Source: Streptococcus sp. M334 (GTDB taxonomy: Bacteria > Bacillota > Bacilli > Lactobacillales > Streptococcaceae). From it: a stretch of 64,000 bases of DNA. The DNA lies in the NCBI RefSeq assembly GCF_000187745.1, contig NZ_GL732486.1, forward strand, positions 763,415 through 827,414, given 5' to 3'. The first letter of the stretch is position 1. Each line of letters begins with the position of its first letter. Positions 24,878-32,666 of the stretch are shown here, one piece after another. The translations under genes and the position numbers were made by a program. The notes below the pieces were generated by a model that worked only from the letters and a program-made list of their open reading frames with translations, searched no databases and was not told the origin of the DNA.

Positions 24878-26218
24878 ATGTCTGAAAAATCGCAATGGGG
24901 TTCTAAACTGGGCTTTATCCTAGCATCTGCTGGTTCAGCCATCGGACTTGGTGCTGTTTGGAAATTCCCCTATATGACTGCTGCTAACGGTGGAGGAGGC
25001 TTTTTACTGGTCTTTCTCGTTTCTACCATTTTAATCGGTTTCCCTCTTTTGCTAGCTGAATTTGCCCTCGGCCGAAGCGCTGGTGTCTCTGGGATTAAAA
25101 CATTTGGAAAACTTGGTAAGAATAATAAGTACAACTTCATCGGTTGGATTGGTGCCTTTGCCCTCTTTATCCTCTTATCGTTTTACAGTGTTATCGGAGG
25201 ATGGATTTTAGTCTATCTAGGCATTGAGTTTGGAAAATTGTTCCAACTTAGTGGAACAGGTGATTATGCTCAGTTATTTACTTCAATCATTTCAAATCCA
25301 GCCATTGCCCTAGGAGCTCAAGCAGCCTTTATCCTGTTGAATATCTTTATTGTATCACGTGGTGTTCAAAAAGGAATTGAAAGAGCATCTAAGGTTATGA
25401 TGCCTCTGCTCTTTATCATCTTTGTCGTCATCATCGGGCGTTCTCTCAGTTTGCCAAATGCCATGGAAGGCGTTCTCTACTTCCTCAAACCAGATTTTTC
25501 AAAACTGACTAGTGCTGGTCTCCTCTATGCTCTGGGACAATCTTTCTTTGCCCTCTCACTAGGGGTTACAGCCATGCTGACCTATGCTTCTTACTTGGAT
25601 AAGAAAACCAATCTGGTCCAGTCAGGAATTTCTATTGTAGCCATGAATATCTCGGTATCCATCATGGCAGGTCTAGCCATTTTCCCAGCCATGTCAGCCT
25701 TCAATATCCAGTCTGAAGGGGGACCAAGCCTTCTCTTTATCGTCTTGCCTCAACTCTTTGACAAGATGCCTTTTGGAACTATTTTCTACATCCTCTTCCT
25801 CTTGCTCTTCCTCTTTGCGACGGTCACTTCTTCCGTCGTTATGCTGGAAATCAATGTGGGCAATATCACCAACCAGGACAACAGCAAGCGTGCTAAGTGG
25901 AGTGTTATTTTAGGAATTTTGACCTTTGTCTTTGGAATCCCTTCAGCCCTTTCTTACGGTGTTATGGCAGATGTTCACATTTTTGGGAAGACCTTCTTTG
26001 ACGCTATGGACTTCTTGGTTTCCAATCTCCTCATGCCATTTGGAGCTCTCTGCCTTTCACTCTTTACAGGCTACATCTTTAAAAAGGCTCTTGCAATGGA
26101 GGAACTCCATCTCGATGAAAGAGCATGGAAACAGGGACTGTTCCAAGTCTGGCTCTTCCTTCTTCGTTTCATCATTCCAATCATCATCATTGTAGTCTTT
26201 ATCGCCCAATTTATGTAA
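24878..26218 (+). CDS. sodium-dependent neurotransmitter-type (SNF) symporter
   Basis: The 446-aa integral membrane protein has about eleven or twelve hydrophobic segments. The LeuT-type first helix GSAIGLGAVWKFPYMTAANGG contains the unwound substrate and sodium site. Bacterial members use Na+ to import amino acids. The substrate is not readable. I chose ATG 24878 (MSEKSQWGSK), preceded by TAGGAG; the 50 upstream codons include the promoter and look non-coding. It ends with a bidirectional terminator facing manA. Confidence 0.9.
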   Translation: MSEKSQWGSKLGFILASAGSAIGLGAVWKFPYMTAANGGGGFLLVFLVSTILIGFPLLLAEFALGRSAGVSGIKTFGKLGKNNKYNFIGWIGAFALFILLSFYSVIGGWILVYLGIEFGKLFQLSGTGDYAQLFTSIISNPAIALGAQAAFILLNIFIVSRGVQKGIERASKVMMPLLFIIFVVIIGRSLSLPNAMEGVLYFLKPDFSKLTSAGLLYALGQSFFALSLGVTAMLTYASYLDKKTNLVQSGISIVAMNISVSIMAGLAIFPAMSAFNIQSEGGPSLLFIVLPQLFDKMPFGTIFYILFLLLFLFATVTSSVVMLEINVGNITNQDNSKRAKWSVILGILTFVFGIPSALSYGVMADVHIFGKTFFDAMDFLVSNLLMPFGALCLSLFTGYIFKKALAMEELHLDERAWKQGLFQVWLFLLRFIIPIIIIVVFIAQFM

Positions 26219-26220
26219 TC

Positions 26221-26260
26221 AAAAAGGACTTGAGTAATGAACTCAGGCCCTTTCTTTTTT
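26221..26260. terminator. terminator between SNF symporter and manA
   Basis: AAAGGACTTGAGT, AATG loop, AACTCAGGCCCTTT, then TCTTTTTT on the plus strand; the A-rich 5' side could serve manA on the minus strand. Confidence 0.8.
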
Positions 26261-27203
26261 ATGGATGGCTAACAATCAATTCCAAACCTTGCCCTTCCAA
26301 GATCCACGCTTCAACATCACTTGGTAGGATAAAGTGGTTGCCTTTTTGGATTGGATAGTTTTTTCCGTCAACAGTCAGTTGACCTTGACCAGCTAAGACA
26401 CTCAACAAGCTGTAGTCAGCTGTCTTTTCGAAGTCAACTTTTCCAGTGATTTCCCACTTGTAAACTGCAAAGAAATCATTGGATACAAGGAGAGTGGAAC
26501 GCAAATCATCTGCTTTGACAGTTACAGGACGGCTATTTGCTGGCTCACCAATGTTTAATACATCAATAGATTTTTCAAGGTGAAGTTCACGCAAGTTACC
26601 ATTATCATCCTTACGGTCAAAGTCATAGACACGGTAGGTGGTGTCGCTAGACTGTTGGGTTTCAAGAATTAAGATGCCCGCACCAATAGCATGCATAGTC
26701 CCGCTTGGTACGTAGAAGAAATCTCCAGATTTAACTGGTACTTTTGTTAATAGACCATCCCAGTCTTTCGCTTCGATTTGCTGGCGGAGTTCTTCTTTTG
26801 ACTTGGAATTGTGACCATAGATAATTTCTGAACCTTCATCCGCAGCGATGATGTACCAGCATTCTGTTTTTCCGAGTTCGCCTTCATGCTCTAGTCCATA
26901 AGCATCATCTGGGTGAACTTGGACGCTGAGCCAGTCATTGGCATCGAGAATCTTGGTCAAAAGTGGAAATACGGGTTCTGGACGATTGCCAAACAACTCA
27001 CGGTGTTCTGCATACAAAGTAGCAAGGTCTGTTCCCTCGTAGCGACCATTTGCGACCTTTGAAACACCATTTGGGTGAGCTGAAATGGCCCAGTATTCCC
27101 CGATTTTTTCACTTGGGATGTCGTAGCCAAACTCATCATGTAACTTGGTACCACCCCAGATTTTTTCTTGCATAACTGATTGTAAAAATAATGGTTCTGA
27201 CAT
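26259..27203 (-). CDS. manA: mannose-6-phosphate isomerase, class I
   Basis: The 314-aa enzyme interconverts mannose-6-P and fructose-6-P, linking mannose use to glycolysis and supplying GDP-mannose precursors. Zinc-site motifs are visible: QVHPDDAYGLEHEGELGKTECWYI (about residues 95-118) and FFYVPSGTMHAIGAGILILETQQ (about 160-182). I chose ATG 27203 (MSEPLFLQ), with AGGAGAT before it; the 24 codons upstream cross a terminator. Length is normal for the short Firmicute type. Confidence 0.94.
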   Translation of the reverse strand: MSEPLFLQSVMQEKIWGGTKLHDEFGYDIPSEKIGEYWAISAHPNGVSKVANGRYEGTDLATLYAEHRELFGNRPEPVFPLLTKILDANDWLSVQVHPDDAYGLEHEGELGKTECWYIIAADEGSEIIYGHNSKSKEELRQQIEAKDWDGLLTKVPVKSGDFFYVPSGTMHAIGAGILILETQQSSDTTYRVYDFDRKDDNGNLRELHLEKSIDVLNIGEPANSRPVTVKADDLRSTLLVSNDFFAVYKWEITGKVDFEKTADYSLLSVLAGQGQLTVDGKNYPIQKGNHFILPSDVEAWILEGQGLELIVSHP

Positions 27204-27243
27204 GTCGATCTCCTGTCTGATTTTTCTCCCCTCATTATAGCAA

Positions 27244-27270
27244 AAAAAGAGTTCGAATTGAACTCTTTTT
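27244..27270. terminator. symmetric terminator upstream of manA
   Basis: AAAAAGAGTTC and GAACTCTTTTT form an 11-bp stem with a 5-nt loop. It would end transcripts from the SemiSWEET gene before manA. In 27271-27461 I see no further feature. Confidence 0.75.
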
Positions 27271-27461
27271 AACATCTTATAAAGTAGGGAGAAGATTTTA
27301 TAAAAATAGTAACGATATACTTTTTTCTTTGATAGAGACGAACATAAAAAACTCTCGTAAAGCTAGCTGTAACTGGACTTTTTCCCTCAACTCTCATTCA
27401 AAAATTACTTTAATGAAGCATCTATTTTCATAAACGAACAAAACTGAAACCAGTCTTCTTT

Positions 27462-27722
27462 TTAAATCAAAGCTGTAATAGCCGTCACAAGGCCAAAAAC
27501 GATACCTGGAGCATTGGCAGCAGCAAGGGGAATATCTCTTTCTTTCTTGAAAAGACCGTAGTAAACCCAGAGACTACAGTTGATGGCAGCAACCAAGGGC
27601 TGGATGAAATTTCCTTTTTGACCAGCCAGATTGTTCATAATTTGTGGGAAGTAAGACACATACATCATAACGGACATGAAGGTCGTTACCCAACCCAAAA
27701 CGTTCATTTGTTTTTCGGACAT
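27462..27722 (-). CDS. SemiSWEET-type small sugar transporter
   Basis: The 86-aa protein consists of a single three-helix MtN3/PQ-loop unit: GWVTTFMSVMMYVSYFPQI (helix 1 with the PQ motif), LVAAINCSLWVYYGLF (helix 2) and PGIVFGLVTAITALI (helix 3). Such half-proteins dimerise to form a sugar uniporter in bacteria. I prefer ATG 27722 (MSEKQMNVLG) over the in-frame TTG two codons earlier; neither has a strong ribosome site. The sugar is unknown. Confidence 0.87.
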   Translation of the reverse strand: MSEKQMNVLGWVTTFMSVMMYVSYFPQIMNNLAGQKGNFIQPLVAAINCSLWVYYGLFKKERDIPLAAANAPGIVFGLVTAITALI

Positions 27723-27973
27723 TTTCAAAACATCTTTTATTCTTTTATGCTTTTTATTTTATAATATGATGCAAAAACAAGTAAGAGTTTGAGAGTTTTG
27801 CTATAAAAATGTAAACTATTACAATCTTGTGATAAGAAAGAAGAGTGAAGTTAGGAAAAGTATATATAATCAGAAAAACGCATATTGTTATATATTGAAA
27901 AATCTTGATACTGGGTGTTTTAATGCTGAAATATTTACTTTATTTTCTGATAAAACTAACTTTTAAGCCAGAA

Positions 27974-29548
27974 TCAATATTTTCCTAAATCTACAACTTG
28001 TTGATATCTACTTTCATCATCAATATGATGGGCAATTTCTAACATCATAACAGGAAGAGAAAATAGTAGTTCATGTACCATGAAGGCGTTTTCTTTGTCT
28101 AGGGTTGCGGTCACTTCATCAGCCAATAACAGATTTTTTCTACGAAGAAGAAAACGTGCCAATTCAATCCTTACTCTTTGTCCCCCAGAAATATTCTCCC
28201 CATTATTTTTGATAATAAAATCCAACCCACCCGTCAATTCAAAATCTAGTTTGACTTGTTTCAAAACAGCAAGCAACTCTTCCTCAGAAAATTCTTGTCC
28301 TAATGTCAAATTATAACGCACTGTATCGTTAAAGAGAAATGGGTGTTGGCTAATAATTCCTATACTGGATACAAAACTTGATGTACATTCATTAACAGTT
28401 GTCACACCGATAATTTCTCCCTCATCTGCTATTTCTTCTCCAGTAATGAGTCGAAACAAGGTTGACTTACCACAACCACTCGGTCCTTTGATTAAAACTT
28501 TCTGACCTGCTTGAACATCCAAATTTAGATGAGTAAAAAGTTGTCTGTCACCATAGGATTTACTTATATTTTTAATGTGCAGAGCATTCAATTCTTGCGC
28601 ATCTTTTTTATCTATCTGTTTTACATCTCCAATTTCTAATACTCCAAAAATCTTATCTGCTGTCGTTTTTGCCCCTTGTATATCTACAGCATCATACATA
28701 ATAGTCTGAATAGGGCTCACTAGCTGACCTGCTGCGATGTACATGGCAACAAGACTTGCCACTGACACTTTCTGCCCAGCCATAGCAAAGTAAAAACCTA
28801 AAACAAGTGGTAAAACTTGGCTTAAAAAGACCATGAAACCGTTACAAAAGAAAATTATATTATGGGTAAAACAAAATTTTTGAATGGCTAGTTGATAATT
28901 TCGATTAATCTTCCAAAATCTGTTCTGATTTTCAGAAATTGCTTGGTTCATGAGTAGAGTATGTGCTCCTCGGATACTATCAGATACTTGATTATGCACT
29001 TCTACTCTGCCTTGAGCCATATCATCACCAGTATGTTTGAGTCTTTTATTCATCAAGAATTGAGGAATAGGGCGTAAAATAGTGAAAAAGACAAAAATAC
29101 TACCTAGTAACAAATTTTGCGAAATAATATAAATCGCTGTTAGTAATGCTACAAAGCTCCAGCAAATGATATTGACGTATTTTTCTAAGTAATTATCCCC
29201 CAAATACTCCATATCTTGTGTGAGCATGGTGATTTTTTCATCTTCGCTAAAATCTTTTTTTATAATCAGCTTATCAAATAAATCTGCCCTCATATTCATT
29301 TGAATTTCACGTCGAAAAACATTATGTGTATGATTACAAAAGAGCATTAAGCTATACAAGACGAAGTATACTGTAAAGCCAAAAATAGCAAACTGTATGA
29401 TTTTAGAATAAGTCAGTTCTCCTTGATTTAAAGACAAGGCTTGTGATACGACTAAGGGTTGAGCAAGAGCCAAACCTCCATTTGCCAGTGCACCGATGAT
29501 AGTATAAAACTTCGTTTTCTTATCTAGATAGTGAAATATTTTATTCAT
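27974..29548 (-). CDS. ABC transporter, fused membrane and ATPase domains (peptide-export type)
   Basis: The 524-aa protein has an N-terminal membrane domain (about residues 1-310, six hydrophobic segments) and a C-terminal ATPase: Walker A GPSGCGKST (about 355-363), signature ISGGQRVR, Walker B LLLADEVTATLD, H-loop AHHID. There is no C39 peptidase domain. This half-exporter form is common next to small modified-peptide genes in streptococci. RBS is TAGGAGGG at 5 nt. It is the last gene of a three-gene unit with the 15-aa peptide and the Cys-rich ORF, which suggests peptide export. The gene looks intact although its partners look decayed. Confidence 0.85.
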   Translation of the reverse strand: MNKIFHYLDKKTKFYTIIGALANGGLALAQPLVVSQALSLNQGELTYSKIIQFAIFGFTVYFVLYSLMLFCNHTHNVFRREIQMNMRADLFDKLIIKKDFSEDEKITMLTQDMEYLGDNYLEKYVNIICWSFVALLTAIYIISQNLLLGSIFVFFTILRPIPQFLMNKRLKHTGDDMAQGRVEVHNQVSDSIRGAHTLLMNQAISENQNRFWKINRNYQLAIQKFCFTHNIIFFCNGFMVFLSQVLPLVLGFYFAMAGQKVSVASLVAMYIAAGQLVSPIQTIMYDAVDIQGAKTTADKIFGVLEIGDVKQIDKKDAQELNALHIKNISKSYGDRQLFTHLNLDVQAGQKVLIKGPSGCGKSTLFRLITGEEIADEGEIIGVTTVNECTSSFVSSIGIISQHPFLFNDTVRYNLTLGQEFSEEELLAVLKQVKLDFELTGGLDFIIKNNGENISGGQRVRIELARFLLRRKNLLLADEVTATLDKENAFMVHELLFSLPVMMLEIAHHIDDESRYQQVVDLGKY

Positions 29549-29626
29549 AATGCCCTCCTAGAAAAATAGAGAGACTAGCCACCCTCTCCATTTTTATATA
29601 AACTTAACAAATATTACAATTATTGC

Positions 29627-29674
29627 TTACAACTTCAGGTTTTTTACAACCTTTTTGATTTTCTTGATAGACAT
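29627..29674 (-). CDS. very short cationic peptide, possible frameshifted RiPP precursor
   Basis: An ATG at 29674 follows GAGAGGGGGAAG at good spacing and encodes 15 residues, MSIKKIKKVVKNLKL, then TAA. The frame crosses a run of six A. With one more A the frame would stay open for 23 residues with a Lys-rich N-terminal half and the end SNNCNIC, which looks like a leader plus Cys-containing core. Both readings are given as seen; the second needs an indel. The ribosome site begins immediately after the stop of the upstream Cys-rich ORF, so translation may be coupled. Confidence 0.5.
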   Translation of the reverse strand: MSIKKIKKVVKNLKL

Positions 29675-29690
29675 TTTTGCTTCCCCCTCT

Positions 29691-29897
29691 CTAGTCCACA
29701 TCTAAAATATCTTCATAGCAACCAAAAATAGCATAAACTGCTAGATTTTTACGAATTTTCTCTTGCATATTCTTACAAATCACAGAAGAGCTTAATTTCG
29801 TAATATGCTTGGTCATTGGACAAAAGCCTAATTTACAAATCAAAACAAAGGGACATGTTTTACAGTCTTCTCTAACAAACAGAAAGCATCCTTTCAT
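29691..29897 (-). CDS. 68-aa cysteine-rich protein resembling the end of a SPASM radical-SAM maturase
   Basis: The seven Cys residues include C12-x2-C15-x5-C21-x4-C26 and then C41, followed by a basic amphipathic tail. This spacing and the CP after the cluster resemble the C-terminal auxiliary iron-sulfur (SPASM) region of radical SAM peptide maturases. The CxxxCxxC radical SAM core is absent and an in-frame TAA lies 15 nt upstream of the ATG. A 5'-truncated maturase is the simplest reading; a stand-alone metal-binding protein is the alternative. It is first behind a perfect sigma-70-type promoter, with a weak ribosome site. Confidence 0.6.
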   Translation of the reverse strand: MKGCFLFVREDCKTCPFVLICKLGFCPMTKHITKLSSSVICKNMQEKIRKNLAVYAIFGCYEDILDVD

Positions 29898-29927
29898 ATG
29901 AATCTCATTTTATACTGTTATGTTTTT

Positions 29928-29956
29928 ATTATAAGATTTTAGAAAAACGCTGTCAA
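29928..29956 (-). promoter_or_regulatory. perfect consensus promoter of the peptide/ABC locus
   Basis: TTGACA (29956-29951), exactly 17 nt, TATAAT (29933-29928) on the minus strand. It matches the vegetative consensus at all 12 positions. Predicted +1 is near 29921, about 24 nt before the Cys-rich ORF. Confidence 0.9.
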
Positions 29957-29982
29957 TTGTTTATATGCAATTGCTTTATATT

Positions 29983-30008
29983 AAAAAGACCGGATTGCTC
30001 CGATCTTT
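29983..30008 (-). terminator. terminator after the VOC gene (copy 1 of a duplicated 26-mer)
   Basis: AAAGATCGGA-GCAA-TCCGGTCTTTTT on the minus strand. The same 26 nt recur at 30437-30462. Confidence 0.85.
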
Positions 30009-30074
30009 CAATAGTTCATATTCTCACATTCTGTTTTAAGAATAGTTAAGGTTATCTTCAAATGACTACGCGAC

Positions 30075-30422
30075 CTATTTCATACGATAAAAATCAAGCA
30101 CTAGACCAGCAGGACCTTTAACTAATAAGGACTCTGTTCCCCAATTCGTTTCACAAATACCGTGTAAAATCTCGACACCGATCTCTTTTAAACGTTGGTA
30201 ATTCTGATTTAGATCCTCAACCTCGATATGAAGAATGATTCCTGACTGAAAATCTTCCAAAGGAATCAAATGATTTTGGGATAACATCAGACAGTGACTG
30301 CCAATCGTAAACTGAGCAAAACTGTCATCAACATAATCGGACTTTTTATCTAAAATACGCTCCAAGTCAGCACAGACTTGAGGAACATCTGAAACGATAA
30401 TATCTAATTGATTTAAATTCAT
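30075..30422 (-). CDS. VOC-superfamily (glyoxalase/bleomycin-resistance fold) protein
   Basis: The 115-aa protein has the paired beta-alpha-beta-beta-beta pattern of the VOC fold: LNQLDIIVSDVPQVCADLERIL at the start and GTESLLVKGPAGLVLDFYRMK at the end. It lacks an obvious full set of glyoxalase I metal ligands, so the activity is unknown. RBS GGAGG precedes the ATG. It is flanked on both sides by identical 26-bp terminators, so it is an isolated transcription unit. Confidence 0.8.
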   Translation of the reverse strand: MNLNQLDIIVSDVPQVCADLERILDKKSDYVDDSFAQFTIGSHCLMLSQNHLIPLEDFQSGIILHIEVEDLNQNYQRLKEIGVEILHGICETNWGTESLLVKGPAGLVLDFYRMK

Positions 30423-30436
30423 TTACTATCCTCCAT

Positions 30437-30462
30437 AAAAAGACCGGATTGCTCCGATCTTT
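30437..30462 (-). terminator. terminator before the VOC gene (copy 2 of the duplicated 26-mer)
   Basis: Identical in sequence to 29983-30008. It would stop transcripts coming from spxB. Confidence 0.85.
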
Positions 30463-30478
30463 TCAAGTTTCTCTCTAT

Positions 30479-30665
30479 GAAAATCAAAGAATAAACAAGG
30501 TGAAACCAAGTTTGATGGCAAATCTTTGCTCATCAAACTACGAAAAATCCTTTGGGACTTTTTCTAGGCTCCACACTAGATTCCATCATTGAAATTTATG
30601 GTTTCAATGATGGAATCGTCGGCAGTAATCTAATAAAGAAGTCTATAAATTTATCTTTGATTTTC
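30479..30665. repeat. 187-bp element with 12-bp terminal inverted repeats
   Basis: GAAAATCAAAGA (30479-30490) and TCTTTGATTTTC (30654-30665) are exact inverted repeats and resemble the boxC end of BOX elements. Inside is a 16-bp perfect stem (30579-30594 with 30602-30617, 7-nt loop). No ORF fits it. It looks like a miniature mobile element or BOX relative located in the spxB 3' region. Confidence 0.55.
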
Positions 30666-30676
30666 GACGAGAAGAA

Positions 30677-32452
30677 TTATTTAATTGCGCGTGATTGCAA
30701 CCCTTCTTCTTCCAAGAAGAGGCGGAATGGTACGAGTTCTTCTGCTTCGTATTTTTCCTTGAAGGCTTTGATTGCTTCTTCTGAGTGAAGTTTTGGATCC
30801 AATTCAAGTACTTCTACTGGAAGTGGACGGTGTGGAGTGATGCGAGCATCGATAACAACAGTTTTACCTTCTTTGTTCAATTTAACAGCTTCTGCAACCA
30901 CTGCATCGATATCTTCGATACGGTTTACTGTAAATCCAACAGCTCCTTGAGCTTCAGCAATTTTAGCGTAGTCAGCGTTTGTGAAGTCACAACCAAACAA
31001 GTGTTTGTTTGTGTCTTCGTATTTGTCCTTGATGAAGGCATATTTATCATTTGAGAAGACAACGTTGATAACTGGAAGGTCGTATTGAACGTTTGTGATA
31101 ACGTCTGGGTAGCACATGTTAAATGCTCCATCACCCATGATGTTCCATATTTGGCGATCTGGATTGTCTTTCTTAGCAGCGATACCACCAGGAAGGGCAA
31201 TACCCATTGTCGCAAAGAGTGGAGATGTACGCCACATGTTCTTAGGTGTCATGTGAAGGTGACGAGTAGATGTTTGAGTAGTGTCACCTACGTCGATTGA
31301 ATAGATAGCGTCTTGATCAGCATGTTTGTTGATTGCATTGTAAACTTGGTACAATTGCAATTCACCCTCAGTTTTACCTTCGAGTTTGTTCATGTAATCA
31401 CGCCAGTTTTGGTTGTTCTTAACGTTTGCACGCCACCATGGAGTTGATTCAACTGGGTTTACTTTGTCAAGGATAGCTTTAGCTGCTTGACCTGCGTCAC
31501 CAAGGATTGAAGCGTCAAGGGCATGACGTTTGCCAAGTTTGTAAGGATCGATATCCACTTGGATGAATTTTTCAGTGTTCTTGAATGCTTCGTAAACTTC
31601 AGCAAATGGGAAGTTTGAACCAAGGAAAAGAACTGTGTCTGCTTCAAAGACCACTTCGTTGGCTGGTTTCCAACCAACACGGTAAGCAGAACCTGTCAAA
31701 CCTTCATAGTTCCATTCAAAGGCTTCAAAGTTTTTACCAGTTGTGATGATTGGTGCTTTGATTTTACGTGACAATTCAGTAATCACTTCACCAGCTTTCA
31801 CACCACCGTAACCAGCGTAAATAACTGGACGTTCAGCATTGTTCAAGATTTCAACAGCTTTGTTGATTTCAACTTCGTTCAAAGCAGGAGCGATGAATGA
31901 ACGTTCGTATGAACCTGAACCGTAGTATGAGTTTTCGTCGATTTCTTGGAAACCGAAGTTTACTGGGATTTCAACAACAGCTGGACCTTTTTTAGAAACT
32001 GCAGCACGGCAAGCTTCGTCAATAACTTTTGGCAATTGCTCAGCGTAAGCTACACGTTTGTTATATACAGCGATACCGTTGTACATTGGGTTTTGATTCA
32101 ATTCTTGGAAAGCATCCATGTTCAATTCGTTAACTGGACGTGATCCAAGGATTGCTAGGAATGGAGTGTTATCCATAGCTGCATCGTAAACACCGTTAAT
32201 CAAGTGAGTCGCACCTGGACCACCTGAACCAACTGCAACCCCGATTGAGCCGCCGAATTTAGCTTGCATAACCGCTGCAAGAGCACCTGTTTCTTCGTGG
32301 CGAACTTGCAAGAAACGGATATCTTTGTCTTCAGCCAAAGCGTCCATCAATGAGCTGAGTGTTCCTGATGGGATACCGTAGATTGTATCTACGCCCCATG
32401 TTTTCAATACATTAAGCATTGCTGCAGATGCAGTAATTTTCCCTTGAGTCAT
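30677..32452 (-). CDS. spxB: pyruvate oxidase
   Basis: The 591-aa ThDP/FAD enzyme converts pyruvate, phosphate and O2 to acetyl phosphate, CO2 and H2O2. Three domains are clear: the N-terminal ThDP Pyr domain ([25 protein letters not shown]), the central FAD domain, and the C-terminal ThDP PP domain with the GDGAFNM...N metal motif. Length and sequence match pneumococcal SpxB. It is the main source of peroxide in mitis-group streptococci, using pyruvate that LctO (35.9 kb) makes from lactate. Two cre-like sites upstream suggest CcpA control. GGAGAG precedes the ATG. Confidence 0.97.
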   Translation of the reverse strand: MTQGKITASAAMLNVLKTWGVDTIYGIPSGTLSSLMDALAEDKDIRFLQVRHEETGALAAVMQAKFGGSIGVAVGSGGPGATHLINGVYDAAMDNTPFLAILGSRPVNELNMDAFQELNQNPMYNGIAVYNKRVAYAEQLPKVIDEACRAAVSKKGPAVVEIPVNFGFQEIDENSYYGSGSYERSFIAPALNEVEINKAVEILNNAERPVIYAGYGGVKAGEVITELSRKIKAPIITTGKNFEAFEWNYEGLTGSAYRVGWKPANEVVFEADTVLFLGSNFPFAEVYEAFKNTEKFIQVDIDPYKLGKRHALDASILGDAGQAAKAILDKVNPVESTPWWRANVKNNQNWRDYMNKLEGKTEGELQLYQVYNAINKHADQDAIYSIDVGDTTQTSTRHLHMTPKNMWRTSPLFATMGIALPGGIAAKKDNPDRQIWNIMGDGAFNMCYPDVITNVQYDLPVINVVFSNDKYAFIKDKYEDTNKHLFGCDFTNADYAKIAEAQGAVGFTVNRIEDIDAVVAEAVKLNKEGKTVVIDARITPHRPLPVEVLELDPKLHSEEAIKAFKEKYEAEELVPFRLFLEEEGLQSRAIK

Positions 32453-32510
32453 AATGATAACTCTCCTTCAAATATTTTTAAATCTACTAAAAAAGGTTTC
32501 ATATAATTTT

Positions 32511-32523
32511 TGAAAACGTTTCA
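32511..32523 (-). promoter_or_regulatory. cre site proximal to spxB
   Basis: TGAAAACGTTTCA is a perfect 13-nt palindrome-type cre. It lies within the spacer of a possible promoter (TTTACT, 16 nt, TTATAT on the minus strand). Confidence 0.8.
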
Positions 32524-32612
32524 GTAAATTTTTACACTACTAATTTATCACATTTATTTTTAGTTTACTAAGAATCTGCTCAGAAGTTTTTATTCTCTAT
32601 TACAGTACAGTT

Positions 32613-32625
32613 TGAAAACGTTTTT
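32613..32625 (-). promoter_or_regulatory. second cre-like site upstream of spxB
   Basis: TGAAAACGTTTTT, 102 bp upstream of the first site and closely similar; between spxB and the copA terminator. Confidence 0.6.
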
Positions 32626-32643
32626 TAATTTCTGTTTTATAAT

Positions 32644-32666
32644 AAAAAGCGAGCAAGCCCGCTTTT
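32644..32666 (-). terminator. intrinsic terminator of the copper operon
   Basis: AAAGCGGGC-TT-GCTCGCTTTTT on the minus strand, overlapping the copA stop codon. Confidence 0.85.

Noticed and set aside
29604..29674. A 23-residue Cys-ending peptide annotated as an intact gene
   Set aside because: The A run in the sequence has six A, not seven; the actual frame ends after 15 residues. The longer frame is kept only as a hypothesis.
30579..30617. 16-bp hairpin after spxB as an intrinsic terminator
   Set aside because: No T tract follows on either strand; the 26-bp element at 30437 is the better terminator.
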